This document shows, piece by piece, positions 11,221-22,698 of a DNA stretch of 64,000 bases (position 1 is the first letter of the stretch; each line of letters opens with the position of its first letter). The notes below the pieces were generated by a model. The model did no database searches. It was not told the origin of the DNA and worked only from the letters and a program-made list of their open reading frames with translations. A program made the position numbers and the translations under genes. This stretch comes from Oegoconia quadripuncta (Eukaryota > Arthropoda > Insecta > Lepidoptera > Autostichidae), in contig OX438754.1 of assembly GCA_949316235.1 (NCBI GenBank), positions 5,627,501 through 5,691,500 of the forward strand, in the 5' to 3' direction.

Positions 11221-11447
11221 TTATATCCTGAATAAAATTCCACTAAGTATTCTATAACTGTGCGGTGCATGTAGGTGCACCATTTTCGCGCGTAGGATTG
11301 TCTTATCCATATCAGTGATAACGCGAGCATTACATAACCTTGTGGTGCATGCCCAACGTAATGTCCTCAAACATATTTTTTGTTTGTAGTAAATGTAACC
11401 GTCGATTATTGCAACCTCCTTGCCTGCTTGGTTACGCGCCCAGGTAA
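11221..11447 (-). CDS. mod(mdg4): FLYWCH terminal exon 3 (no methionine near start)
   Basis: Encodes 74 residues opening T-W-A-R-N-Q-A-G-K. GYIYY replaces the usual GYTFY, RWAC and CNA give the cysteines, HLH the histidines, and the end is GILFRI with TAA at 11221-11223. The acceptor is the complement of 11448-11449. There is no ATG near the start, so an ATG-based ORF search reports only an unrelated overlapping frame. It is the tandem sister of exon 4: the same three-residue shortening, the same GILFRI/GVLFRI end and similar intron sequence upstream. A LINE 3' end with a TTTGA-repeat tail stops just after the exon's stop side, at about 11190. Confidence 0.82.
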
Positions 11448-12498
11448 CTGTAAACCGTATTTAAAACTGTATTTTCTCTGTATTATTTTGAACACTACAT
11501 TTACAGCCAAGAACTAAGCAAATGTGAAATAAGAAATTACGGCCTACATAATTATTTAGCGTCATTAAAAAAGGGTCTGGGTTGATTAAATTGACAGTTG
11601 ATTAGTAACCAATTTAATCAAATGACTATCGCTTAATTATTAATAAATATGAATGACAAAAATCTCTAATTTATTTGAGAACGCGCTTAACTGTGAAGTT
11701 CTGCCTCTTGTACAAGTTTCTGTCGTCTTAGTAGAGGCAATTGTCTTAGTTAAAACTTCAACGCTTTATAACTATGTGTGTATGTGTGCTCTCGTGAGTC
11801 GTAATTTTATTTAATTATTTATTTTAAAATCCATTTTATTTCTATTACTTAGACTAACTAACCTTTCATAATGTTTGACATGCCTTTTTATTTGAGGTGA
11901 CATTTAACAGTTTTCGTTTGGTATTGCTACAGGTTAAGGTTTTTCCTATTGCTACGAATTTCAATTGCAGAAACTTTTGTATCACTGCCGCAGTACCACA
12001 ATACTAAAACCAAAAACCAATACTAGCACGTGGTTCAAAATTGCCTTCATCGTTGGGTACGGTTAGGACAAAATAACTAGGCTTATTTTTTAGGCTCATC
12101 GAGTTAATATTTGACTGTATCTAAAAAATAGAAAAACAGTCCAATTAATAAATAGGAACCAAAACGACAATTGCTTTAAATCATGTTTAGTTTACAAGAG
12201 TCAAATGAAAACAACAAACTTGAAAATTGAGAAAAAAAAATTGCAAACTTTGATGGTTGATTAAATGTTGTGTTATTTTGATCTTTATTAACTCCCAGTT
12301 TTTATTCAATCCATTCGTAAGACGTTGAAATTATAATATAATTTGTCTAAAACTCTATAATTTGTATTTTAAACTTTTAATCCGTAGTCGAATGGTTACC
12401 ACTACCATAATTTTAATAGTAACCTGCATGAATAAAAAAATACAGTCAAAAATAAAAATTTAAAACTAAATTTTGTACAAAACAGATTATTAATTCCG
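11448..12498. other. Intron between exons 3 and 4
   Basis: The first 270 bases (11450-11720) are similar to 12730-12980 and belong to the exon 3/4 tandem duplication. The remainder is unassigned AT-rich sequence. Confidence 0.5.
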
Positions 12499-12725
12499 TT
12501 ATATCCTGAATAAAACTCCTCTGTGTATTGTATAATTGTGCGGTGCGTGTATGTGGTCCATTTTCGCGCGTTGCACCGTCTTATCCATATTAGTGATGAT
12601 GCGAGCGCTACACATCCTTGTGGTGCATGCCCAACGTATTGTCTTAGTACACACACGATGTTTGTAGTAGACGTAACCGTGGATTATTGCAAACTCCTTG
12701 CCTGCTTGGTTATGCGCCCATGTAA
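12499..12725 (-). CDS. mod(mdg4): FLYWCH terminal exon 4 (sister of exon 3, no methionine near start)
   Basis: Encodes 74 residues opening T-W-A-H-N-Q-A-G-K. It has GYVYY, RWAC, CSA, HIH and a GVLFRI end; TAA is at 12499-12501. The acceptor is the complement of 12726-12727. All zinc ligands are intact although many positions differ from exon 3, so both copies look to be under protein-level selection. Flank similarity to exon 3 extends into the intron (about 12730-12980 against 11450-11720), which marks a tandem duplication of roughly 1.28 kb period. Unlike exon 3 it has no LINE tail downstream. Confidence 0.82.
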
Positions 12726-13400
12726 CTGTAAGCCGTATTTAAAACTGTATTTAAAATTATTTTCATTATTTTGAGAACTACTATTAAAGCTTTTATCAAG
12801 AAGTAAGTACTTAATTATTATTTAGCGTTAAAGAAGGGTCTGGGTTAATTAAATTGATAGTTGGTTAGTGCCCAATTTAATCAAGTGATTATCGTTAATT
12901 ATTAATAAACAACATACACAAAACCTCTTAATATCTTTGAGAATACTCTTAACTATGAAGTTGTGCCACCCTATATAAATGTTCAATGTCAAGAAAAGAT
13001 CGAAAGCATTTTTTTTCAATAACACCATTAACTTCACCAAACACCTGTTCGTTACGTATTAGGTACTTAAAAAATTAGGCAAGTACTTAAGTAACAAATT
13101 ACTCAAGTCATATCAGCCACAGGATGTCGACAAGTTATCAGACTAGTACAGTGTGATAACTTGTCCATCTTGTGATACGTGTATGAATTATATCAAAATT
13201 CAATACTTTGTTCAGATTTTTGAAGTGGATCAAAAAAGGTGATTCAAACTTATGTGAACAGAAATATTATTATTTTGTAGTTGTATTTTTCTCATTTAAT
13301 AGTAAATTATATAATTCTGCCTACTCTATGATAACATGCTGTGCACGCCACTGAAGAACTATCTAGTATGGAACTTAATAATTGGCGTGTCTGATTTATT
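12726..13400. other. Intron upstream of exon 4
   Basis: 12730-12980 is the right-hand copy of the duplicated intron noted for exon 3. Nothing recognised from 12980 to 13400. Confidence 0.45.
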
Positions 13401-13404
13401 TATT

Positions 13405-13625
13405 ATAAACTATCTTTCCGCCCTCGGATTCGCCTGCGTGGAATAGTTTTATCGCGGATATATTTGATTTGTTTATCCCGCGAAAACTACTCACTTTATC
13501 GGGACACAAATTATCCTATGTCTTAATCCAGTGTATATTCCACTTATATATCAAATTTCATCCAAATCCGTTCATCCGTTTCGCCATTATTGAGCAACAA
13601 ATAAACAAACATCCAAACTTATGAA
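13405..13625 (-). mobile_element. Non-autonomous Helitron-like fragment
   Basis: On the minus strand: GGATTTGGATGAAATTTG, then CCCGATAAAGTGAGTAG and CGCGGGATAAACAAAT, the shared body also seen at 43468-43680 and 61286-61512. Confidence 0.6.
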
Positions 13626-14062
13626 ATTGGCGTTTTGTATGAAGAATTTCATTAAGACTGTTTTCTCCATACAAACATTTTTTTTTTTTTTGGAACGGCA
13701 AATCTAAATTTAGCTAAACTTTGTGTGTATTATCGGATAACATTAAGTTAAGTATAGACAGTGTTAATTTTTAAAAGTAGCCGCTTTATAAAAGTTTCAG
13801 CGAATCTAAGAAATGATTATGAGAGGCACATGAAAAGAGCTCTGTTCAAATTTTTTTTATTATGTGATTTAGCACAGAAATTAAAAAATATTTCATGTGA
13901 AACCTTGAAATAATATTCCATTTTCCAAATAAAAAACAAATTTGGATATAGCTTTGAAAATCGCAGGAATTGGTACATATGATTAACGAAGAAAAAAACT
14001 CGAATTTTTTTTTTACTTATTATTATTAAACCCAATATTAGTTATGTCATAACGTAATTTAC

Positions 14063-14301
14063 CTAAAGTCTAATATAACATCCGTCATGAATAGTGTAAT
14101 TTGCCGCAGGGTGATTATGGTCCATACTTAAATCCATTATCTCTCTATCTTTAGTCATGATGATCCTCGCTTTGCACTTAGTACGAGGGCCGCCCATCGA
14201 ACATCTCCACCGATCCGTCACCCGACTTGATAGTTGAAAATGGAAGGTATAGCCATTGATTAGTGCTATCGTCTTGCCTGCCTGGTTACGCACCCACTGA
14301 A
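14063..14301 (-). CDS. mod(mdg4): FLYWCH terminal exon 5
   Basis: Encodes 78 residues opening Q-W-V-R-N-Q-A-G-K. GYTFHF stands where most members have GYTFYC; DRWRC and KCKA give the cysteines, DHNH the histidines, and the end is GCYIRL with TAG. The acceptor is the complement of 14302-14303 behind a clean pyrimidine tract. The sister exon is 15771-16018. Immediately upstream (14363 onward) a LINE fragment begins, itself split by another LINE tail, so only some 60 bases of original intron remain before mobile DNA. Confidence 0.85.
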
Positions 14302-14362
14302 CTGGAAATAAGAAGAAAAAAAAAATTAATGAGTTGTGTGACTTGGTGACTCTCTCCATTGC

Positions 14363-14860
14363 CAAAGGTCACGTAACGGGCTATGTAGAGGGCGATCCTC
14401 GGCGTTTCCCTATGAGATCAAATCAGGAAATCCAAAGGTCGTCGACATTCGCACTAAGAAGTTCGATTCTTCATTCATCATCCGAACAGCCAAGGCATGG
14501 AACTCCCTTCCGGCGTCAGTCTTTCCTGAATCCTACAACCTTGGGATCTTCAAGAGCAGAGTGAATAGGCATTTACTGGGATCGCGTGCTTTATCTTCGA
14601 CTACATCGTCACTTTCCATCAGGTGAGATTGTGGTCAAACGCAAATCCAGTCATACATAAAAAAAAAAACAGCCCAGCGTATTAGGAAGTTGATGTGGGC
14701 AGTGGGCAAGAAAGAACTGATGAACCTGCAGACAGGCAGCAAACGTCCTAATGCAGGTTGCCAGAAGTCGCTTCCAAACGGGCGCTCTTGAAATTGACGG
14801 GGGAGGCCTATCTTCAGCAGTGGACGTCCAGTGGCTGATATGATGATGAAGAATGAATTC
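14363..14860 (+). mobile_element. LINE 3' end split by another LINE tail
   Basis: 14363-14432 and 14668-14860 are parts of one element (GGGCTATGTAGAGGGCGATC ... CAGCCCAGCGTATTAG ... AGTGGACGTCCAGTGGCTGA), also present at 35495-35812. Between them (14433-14667) sits the 3' end of a second LINE whose frame reads WNSLPASVFPESYNLGIF and ends in poly(A). The second element therefore inserted into the first. Confidence 0.65.
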
Positions 14861-15319
14861 GTGTCCCTGTTCCGTGTTGTCGCTTTTTCGCATTACGCCG
14901 AAGCATGTGTCGTCGTTCATTAGTTCGGGCGAATTAGAATCCGAATCTTAAGAAAAATAAACAGTCTCATTATTAGTCATTTATTTACTCATTGTTATTG
15001 CTTATAGTTTATAATATTTTAGAACAAGATAACATTATTATTGCTCAAGTATCTAATACATGATTCTATTTTAATATTTCCATGATATTAGCAATACATA
15101 AATCCATAAATTGATAATTTGACCACTTATTAGATACAAATAGACATAGATACAGATATTTTTTATAACCCGTCTTCCAGTGTCCAATTCGAACCGAGAA
15201 TTTCAAATTACATGTTGAAATGCATGGTCGGCGTTGAAAAAGACTTTCTCTATTGAAAGATATCAGCGCTTAAATAAGGTTACTAAATATTCTCGATTCT
15301 TGTATGTTAATAAAATAAG

Positions 15320-15592
15320 AAAATAAATAAATAAATATCCTTGGACATACACACAGCGCCATCTATTTCCACAGTAAGTAACTATATGCTTGTGTTGTGG
15401 ATACCAGATGGTTGATATACTACACAAATACATTTTTTTTGTAAATAAATACTTATTATAAATGAATACATCCATAACTCGGGTATACACATGTCCGTAT
15501 TCATCACACAATCACATGCGCCTAGCGGGATTCGAACCCGAGACCACTTGATATAGTGGTCAGTTTTTCTAACCACTACACCAAACAGGTCG
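15320..15592 (-). mobile_element. tRNA-derived SINE (family B), near full length
   Basis: On the minus strand it begins with A-box-like TGGTGTAGTGGTTAG and B-box GGGTTCGAATCCC, continues through ATACGGACATGTGTATACCC and ends with TATTTATTTATTTAT. It is followed in copies elsewhere by the same body. Not a tRNA gene: no acceptor stem pairing is evident. Confidence 0.78.
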
Positions 15593-15639
15593 TCTAAAGT
15601 GACAGCAATCCTGTTAAATCCTCAAAGAATTTAAAGTAA

Positions 15640-15735
15640 AAACCAAATTTCATCCAAATCCGTGCAACCGTTTAGGCGTGAAAAGTATCAAACATACACA
15701 CAAACTTTGGCGTTTATAATATTAATCCGTTAGTT
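15640..15735 (-). mobile_element. Helitron-like fragment
   Basis: Contains the body motif CAAATTTCATCCAAATCCGT and AACATACACACAAACTTTGG, as in 13405-13625. Confidence 0.55.
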
Positions 15736-15770
15736 AGAAGTAGGATAAATAAAGCACATCATGTCACAAC

Positions 15771-16018
15771 CTAATTTGTCTTAAGTCTAATATAACGCCC
15801 GTCATGTATAACGTGTTTTGGCGGCGGGTGATTATGGTTAATATTTAGGTCCACGATTTCTCTATCTTTGGACGTGATGATCCTAGCTTTGCACTTAGTA
15901 TGAGGGGCGGCCATTGCACATCTCCACCGATTCGTTACCCGACTACTGGCTTGAAAATTGAAGGTATATCCATTGATTAGTGGCACTATCTTCCCTGCCT
16001 GGTTACGCACCCACTGAA
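15771..16018 (-). CDS. mod(mdg4): FLYWCH terminal exon 6 (sister of exon 5, extended C-terminus)
   Basis: Encodes 81 residues opening Q-W-V-R-N-Q-A-G-K. GYTFNF, NRWRC, KCKA, NHNH and a YIRLKTN end. In exon 5 the frame stops directly after YIRL with TAG; here the matching codon is AAG and the frame runs three residues on to a new TAG. The acceptor is the complement of 16019-16020. The exon is flanked by a Helitron-like fragment and a SINE on its downstream side and a minus-strand LINE fragment upstream. The two sister exons differ at many positions but keep every zinc ligand. Confidence 0.85.
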
Positions 16019-16099
16019 CTGTAAATAAAAAGAAAGAAAATTTTATGAGTTGAGACTTTGGACGAAATTACACTTTAATGTTCATATTGAACGGACAGT

Positions 16100-16750
16100 C
16101 CCCGTGGTATTTTTTTTTTAATTAAAAACTGGTTTCGCGTTTGGCCACAATCACCTGATGGAAAGGGACGATGTAGCCGAAGATGTATCACGCGCACCCA
16201 GTAAATGCCTATTCACTCTAGACTTGAAGATCCCAAGGTTGTAAGAGTCGGGAAAAACAGACGCGTGCAGTGAGTTCCATACCTTAGCAGTCCGCATTAT
16301 AAATGATGAAGCAAAGAGCTTAGTGCGGATGTTCGGTATGTTGACAACATATGGATGGAAACCCCCGCCCCCTCCCCCGCGCCTAGTTGTCCGAAGATGG
16401 AAAGGGGACGGGGATGGAAGGGGGTACAATTCCATCGCACATTCGCCGAAATGTATCCTGTAAAACACTGAAAGGCATGCGACCCTACGGCGGTGTTCAA
16501 GGCTTTGCAATTTGCCGGTGACCGTTGAGTCATCGCCTATGAGTCTTATGGCGCGTCGTTCCACAGAAACGAGTGCAGCCAGTTGGGACTTGGCTGATCC
16601 GTCCCAGAGGTGACAGCAGTATTCCATGTACGAGCGGATCTCAGCTTGGTAAAGCTCCAGCAGCTGCTTTGGTGTATACCGCCTGACCTTAGAGAGAATT
16701 CCAAGCTTCTTAGCTGATAGTTTCGCTTTCGATTCGATGGAGCGCCCAAA
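16100..16750 (-). mobile_element. LINE reverse-transcriptase C-terminus and 3' tail
   Basis: On the minus strand the frame reads SYMEYCCHLWDG, then VERRAIRLIGD, RVACLSVFYRIHFGEC and WNSLHASVFPDSYNLGIF, the thumb and C-terminal region of a Jockey-type ORF2. The 3' tail with TTTTTTTTTAATTAAAAACT ends near 16105. The 158-residue frame 16151-16627 is only part of the original protein. Other pieces of the family are at 14433-14667, 48146-48205 and 53220-53400. Confidence 0.75.
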
Positions 16751-17185
16751 ATTCAGACTCGATACTCGAGGTATATAAATAATGAGCCTTTTTTTGAGAA
16801 TGTCTCGACCATTCCGTAAAGCTTCTACTCATATATTTTGCATTTGTCCGTAGTTATTTGGAATTAGGAAGTGTTTTGAATGTCTGTTATGCTTCAGGTA
16901 GATTAGATAAAAATTAAGATTAATTAAAATTGCCCGGATTATTGGCCATGATTTATTAGCTATAAATAGCATTTGACATTGACAAAATTCCATCATTAAA
17001 TAGCAGAAGATTACGTTTTGATGCTCTTACCGTTTATAATATCGTAAATTGATTCATCTGGGTTTTTTCTCCTTTATTTTGGAGGGTTTTTCCTACCGGA
17101 AAATGCCACCCTCAATACTCAACACTTACCTAATGTGTAGATGTGTGTTAACTAAAATATAGATCATCATGGTCCCCTGTTTGGG

Positions 17186-17551
17186 CACAGCTCATTTGGA
17201 GAGAGGAGAAATTATAGAAGAACAAAGTTTTTATGCACAACGGGTTGTTACTGGACCTCAATCACACATGATATTAAGTGAAGATGAGGCGTACTGGCCC
17301 GGAAACCCCAACACATTTGGGGGACTGGCTATCTTATCTCTGACAATCGGAACACAACAATGTTAATTGCTGCTTGGCGGCAGATTTAGATAAGATGGTG
17401 GTAGCTAGCCAGGCGGACATTTAAAACGCCCTACCACCAACTAAACCGAGTACTAAACATGTACCCCGCTGGGGATCGAACCCGCGACCTCCGAATCGTA
17501 AACCCAATAATAAATAAAAATGTAAACACATTGAGCCACGGAGGCGGTTAA
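17186..17551 (-). mobile_element. tRNA-derived SINE (family A), near full length
   Basis: Minus strand: CCGCCTCCGTGGCTCAATGT (A-box region, with a short insertion after it), GGGTTCGATCCCCAGCGGGG (B box), then a body with GGTGGTAGGGCGTTTTAAAT, GTCAGAGATAAGATAGCCAG and a 3' end around AACCCGTTGTGCATAAA. Confidence 0.8.
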
Positions 17552-18153
17552 ACCTAAATGAAACCTAAGGACTTGGTTCTTTTTATTACAAATTGTATTC
17601 GTTAGTTAAATTTATTATTTTTGTAATTGTATCCTATTACAATTATTAATGTACAAATACTGAAATGTTATTTATTATTTTACACTTATGTGATTTTATT
17701 ATACATATTTTTGATTTTACATTATTGATAGATATTTTACACTTCTACGCTCTCTAAAATTTTATGATGTAAATCTTACTGAAATATACATTTTTGGGCT
17801 ATTATAGGACAAATTTAGAAATAAAGTATAGGTACGCCAAAAAATGTTTTAATATGAGATTCTTTTGCACATATTATACAACATAAGTTTTTTTTTGTAT
17901 TTGTTTTAGTTTAAATTTAAGTCTAAGTTGTTTACACACAAATAATGTTGGAATAATAATCTGTGGATAAGGACCCCGATTCTCGCACACTCGACATTTC
18001 ACTTTAGATAGACATTAATATGGTTCTCTCTTTCACACTTATATGCGTGTGCAAAAGTGACAAACGTATCGATGTCTATCGATATTAAAATCATATCATA
18101 TATATATGACTGTCTTTTTTCTTAACATGTTAAATAAAAAAAAAGTTACATTG
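17552..18153. other. No feature recognised
   Basis: AT-rich sequence on the downstream side of exon 7. Confidence 0.35.
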
Positions 18154-18359
18154 TTATTTATCAACTGAATGGGAATGAAAATTTTTAGCATATACAATTG
18201 TTCCGTCAACAATAGTTAACGAGGCGTTGCACATTCCTTTCCTTCCTTTCGCACAGTACCACACTGATTTAGTTCCTCGACTTCTGTTGTTCTTGTAGTA
18301 ACGGTGACCATTGTATACCAAAACTGGTCTACCGAATCGTGTTTGAGTCATGTAAAGAT
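18154..18359 (-). CDS. mod(mdg4): FLYWCH terminal exon 7 (divergent, short)
   Basis: Encodes 67 residues: L-Y-M-T-Q-T-R-F-G-R-P-V-L-V, then NGHRYY, WYC, MCNA and FHSH, ending about five residues after the last histidine with no G-x-Y-x-K tail. The acceptor is the complement of 18360-18361, in the same phase as the rest. The sequence resembles the general insect FLYWCH consensus (F-G-x-P-x-L, NG-x-R-Y) more than the GYTFYC subgroup that dominates this window, so it is probably an older lineage in the array. All four zinc ligands are present. Confidence 0.78.
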
Positions 18360-19500
18360 CTGAAATATATTTATGACATTACGTTATTTTGCAAAGAGGT
18401 CGTTATAATACAAATATAATACAATTATAAGATAGTGTTAAACCGGGTCTTCTGCTCCAAAAAATAACAAAACATGTTTGGTGAATTTGTTAGCAAAACA
18501 TTGCAGGTTCCTATGACTTATAAACAGAAACAAAGAAACTTGTATTTAATATGGAAATACGAAATGAATAAGTCATCCCCAATGTTCGCAAGGAACTATG
18601 AAATGAAAAATACCCGCCTACCGCAGGCGAACGCGGGGATGTTTCCCGTCCACCCCGGATAACATGTTCGATTGTTTTTGCTAACACAAAACAGTTAGGC
18701 CACGCCCATATTTGGTTAGAATTACATGTTAGGGTTAGAAAACTAATAAAAACACGTGGCACAAGACCTGCAAAATCCTGGATTAAACCAGTACAGCTAG
18801 CACAACTCGGCGCTAGCTTCGATTACTATTATTTCAGAGAATATTATGAATTCAACTGCATTTTATTAGTCGTTTTTTTTTCTTTTATTCGGAAAGGTAT
18901 ACCATACCGGTTGTAGATTTAATCACCTTCAAAATTTTTATTGATTTTTCAGACCATGAAACTGAACAACGTTTACTATGGGACTAATTCTGAAATCGAG
19001 AAAAAATCTGCTGTTTCTTACATTCCAGCTGAGTCGGAATTAAACTTTTGTATGAAACAGCTAATGCACACATAGAACCTAAATGGGTTCTATACAATAC
19101 AAAATACACTTTACACGAAAGAAAGAAAAAAATATACATTTTACAAAAATATGTGTGCAAATCATATAATGATTGCAGATAAAACATCTACATAACTATT
19201 TTGTCATATAAATAAATACTTCATTCGCTTTTGATTAGGGTACATATACACCAATAAAAGTGTTAAGTAAAGGTTTGCATACAAATGCATGCAAATGTTT
19301 GTGAATCTTAAAATCGTCGACAGTGGCGAACCAAGGAAATATGCCAAAAATTCCATTATGAAGTACCACATTCCTTTTACATTCTACTACTACCGTTTTT
19401 TCAATACTTAATTCCCTTGAACTCAGTTATAGAACAATCACAACAATTTTTTCTAACTAGTACAGTCGACGTGGCTCATAGCATGTCATATAGATGTGTT
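18360..19500. other. No feature recognised
   Basis: Intron upstream of exon 7. The stretch 18600-18665 (CCGCCTACCGCAGGCGAACG) is GC-rich with a small hairpin but cannot be assigned. Confidence 0.35.
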
Positions 19501-19506
19501 GATAAT

Positions 19507-19650
19507 GGTGTCGATTCGGATGTACATCAACTAAACTAAATTAAACCAGTTTCGGAGTGATGCCGTCGCATCGTAATGTTCCAGGGGGAAAGAGACAGTA
19601 CTACTTTAAAACGGGTTTTAGTTTAGTTGGTGTACGTCCGAATCGACAAC
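19507..19650. mobile_element. Palindromic MITE
   Basis: The ends are inverted: GATTCGGATGTACATCAACT at the left against AGTTGGTGTACGTCCGAATC at the right, with TAAACTAAA/TTTTAGTTTA continuing the arms. The core (GCCGTCGCATCGTAATGTTC) is shared with the copy nested at 57985-58125. No coding capacity. Confidence 0.72.
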
Positions 19651-20672
19651 ATTGTTACTGGAAATAGTACACAGGGTTTGGTTTGAAATTTCAAATTTTG
19701 AAATACGTATTGTTTGTTTCATTTGTAAACAATTTATTGTACTTCATATTATTTACATAAATAAAAATTTAACTTAAAATTAATTTAACGAATTGTTTTA
19801 TGATTTATTCTACATAAAATAACCTGATCTATCTATTGTAATAAAAAATAATAATGAATATATATTATTATTCCAATGAATTTAAACTTAAATATTTACA
19901 AAAAAATATGTGTATCTAATTTTAAATGAGGTTGCCAAATATTACGAAAGCATTACAGCCGGTAAGTAATTATTATCAATGTTCGTCATTTTGTACAGCA
20001 TAATGAAATCTCATATCTAAAATCAGACCATACAATATTGTAAAATCGATAGACACTCGGAAAGTATCCTACAGTTTGGGGAGTGTCCACAGAGACTTGT
20101 TCAGAAGGATGAAATACGAATACATACTCGTAACATCACAATGTCATCAGAGCGGCTTAAAAATACTGACTGTCAGGTGGCCACCAATCGGCACTGGGGG
20201 CGCGTGGTGGATTATGGGCCATACCCCCTCCCAGAGAAGACGAGCCAAAAGACCACGGGACACCACTACCTTTTCTCAAATCGAATCGGCGTATTTTTGA
20301 AACCCTTATCTCCTGTAGTAATACTGTGGAGCTCAAATTTACTCAATTAAGTAGTCATCAATAAAACGAAGATAGAAAATTATCAAAAGTGCACAAAGTG
20401 GGCTACTTCCGTTAACGACGCTAATTAAGCGTTAACTAAGTATTTGGCTGACGCACTTTCTTCAAAAACCACATTATGTAACCTACATTGTGTCATTTTG
20501 ATAATTTGCTATACCTAAATATTTCCTCGAAACGGTCCAGTGTCATAATAACTTCTTGTAACTACGAAGTATATGTATTCATGGCGCTCGACATTACATT
20601 TTTAGCTAAACATATTTAGATGAAATATTTTTGATGGCGTTATAGAAAGGAATATAAATCTTAATTTCAAAT
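19651..20672. other. Mostly unassigned; possible old LINE debris at 20060-20300
   Basis: 20195-20240 contains GCGCGTGGTGGATTATGGGC followed by CCTCCCAGAGAAGAC, wording like the 3' ends of lepidopteran LINEs. The rest is AT-rich with no assignment. Confidence 0.35.
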
Positions 20673-20908
20673 TTACATTTTAATATAAACACCCTTGTGA
20701 ATCACAAACTTAGGGGGTGGGTGACAATGTGTGGTGAACTCTCGAAGCATTTCTCTAGTCTCCTTAGTGGTAGTAAAGGACGCTTTGCATCTTGCGGCTG
20801 TATTACTGCACCTCCAGCGTATAGTGCTTTTACTTCGCGCGTCAAAGTAAAACGTGTAGCCTCCGTAAATCGCCAGCTCTTTCCCACTTGTCTTTTGGAC
20901 CCATTGCA
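20673..20908 (-). CDS. mod(mdg4): FLYWCH terminal exon 8
   Basis: Encodes 77 residues opening Q-W-V-Q-K-T-S-G-K. GYTFYF, IRWRC, RCKA, THCH and a GVYIKM end. The acceptor is the complement of 20909-20910. The second histidine pair is H-C-H, placing an additional cysteine between the ligands. No near-identical copy is in the window. The intron upstream (20909-21974) holds nothing I recognise. Confidence 0.83.
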
Positions 20909-21974
20909 CTACAACAATTGCATAGTATGAATACATTATTAAAGGATTTATACACATTATAAAGAAATGCTCAGAACTGGACAGAATCATCGAAAAATCA
21001 TATGAGATCTTTCCCTGTGAAAATATAATTAGTTATTGGTTACTCGATATTTATTTTGTAAAGAATCTTCATTAGAATATATGTAATAAAAATCATCGGA
21101 TCTTCGTGATTACGAAAAAATTTAATATAAATTATAACTTTACTTAAAATATTATCTGTAAGATTATCTCTGTGTTTTATAAGATAAAACAACCAATTGA
21201 TAATCTCAATTTTATTTCAAATTCTGTTTTTCAATGTTCAAAGTAGTACAATAAATTGTAACAGATCAAATATTAATATACATACGCAATGGCGACGGTT
21301 AGGCTAACTATGCAGCTCAAGGTGGGTATAGTCATACAAAAGTACTCTGTGGTATAGTCGACCACGACCACACGTCAAGCGTAATGCTGCCGTATAAGCT
21401 GAGCTGCCGTACGGTAGCGCGCCCAAACAACGCGTAGACGATATAGAGATTGAAGTGTTACGACTGATCGATCGACTTTATATACTCCTATTAAATATAA
21501 ATACACAAATTTGTAATATATTAAGCCAGAAAATATATTTTGAACTTAGTTATAACTAAGTTCAAAAACTAATTGTAGCATATGTATAGAAACTTGCCGT
21601 TCTATTTAATTTTTAAATTAGTTCTGCTTCTAATATTGTACTAGTATTGTATAGTAGTATTTGTAGTCCAGTAAACATACGTGATTTTATGGTGTAACTC
21701 CCTATAATCTTAAAGTTCCTGATTTTTTGAAGAAGGACAGAGTACCCATCGGTAATAGAATAAAAATGTTTTCTGACCATTCTGTTGCTAGCTTTATGCA
21801 TAGTATAGGTATACCATCTCATCTTAACTTAACATCAGGTGTGATTGAGGTGAAGTGCTAACCAGTTGTGCATAAAATAAAATACCTATACCTAGTTATA
21901 AAACGTACAATATTAAATTAAAGTTACATACATAAATTCACGCCTGTTTCCCGTAGACCCCTAGAGAGCAGAGA
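20909..21974. other. No feature recognised
   Basis: Intron between exons 8 and 9. A short inverted pair TTTGAACTTAGTTATAACTAAGTTCAAA lies near 21538-21566; see the separate entry. Confidence 0.35.
21539..21566. repeat. Short perfect palindrome
   Basis: TTTGAACTTAGTTA is followed at once by its inverse complement TAACTAAGTTCAAA: 14-base arms with no spacer. Confidence 0.75.
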
Positions 21975-21977
21975 TCA

Positions 21978-22052
21978 TAAATAAATAAATATCCTTAGAT
22001 ATACACACAGCGCCATCTAGTTCCACAGTAAGCAACTATAGGCTTGTGTTGT
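21978..22052 (-). mobile_element. SINE family B 3' part
   Basis: Shares AGCGCCATCTAGTTCCACAG and GCAACTATAGGCTTGTGTTG with the near full-length copy at 15320-15592. Confidence 0.65.
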
Positions 22053-22698
22053 CCTATCATAGACGTGTTGAGTCGTGATATTTGCCCTCGGTGAAATTTT
22101 TCGTCAATAAAAAGAAGTTATTGATCGTTTTTTTTTTGAGAATAGTTACAGGAATTCTAAGTATATTGTCCGACGCAATGAAATTTACAATGGTAATTTT
22201 AATATAATAGTCTATGTGTTATTACTAAATTTTTATGCTATATCTAAAGCAAGCTCTCGTTTTGTCAGAAAACATTCATCTCTATCCATCCATGTACAAA
22301 AAATCACGGCCTTTAATCTTAAAGGAAGTTAAAAGTACAATCTTACTGGACTATTGGCCAATATAATAAGAACACTGACAATCGCGGTACTAGAAAACTA
22401 GATGGCGCTGATTTATAGTCTGGAAATAAATCCTCTAAAATTGTTATTGATTTCAATAAATACGTATGTTTTTATAAAAAATATTTATATAAATTTAGGA
22501 AGAAAATAATCTTAATTTATCAAGACTGTCTTTGCTGGCTATGAGTCAGCGCCATCTATTTTTGCGATTACGATATACGATTAGAAGTATAGCGATTTTC
22601 AGTACTATTATTTTTATTATTGTAGCAGGCATATTAACAAATTTTCATTGCAAATAAACATCTTCGTATCCTCGTGTGAGGGAATATAAAATACACAA
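22053..22698. other. No feature recognised
   Basis: AT-rich. 22075-22200 is similar to 51685-51790 (TCGTGATATTTGCCCTCGGTG against TCGTGATATATTCCCTCGGTG), so a repeat of unknown kind is shared between these introns. Confidence 0.45.

Noticed and set aside
10908..11330. 140-codon minus-strand frame over exon 3
   Set aside because: Wrong frame relative to the finger; it arises from the LINE tail and the out-of-frame reading of exon 3.
15525..15592. tRNA-like sequence with A and B boxes (also at 26985-27040, 17460-17550, 31745-31831)
   Set aside because: These are heads of SINEs with SINE bodies attached; no complete cloverleaf.
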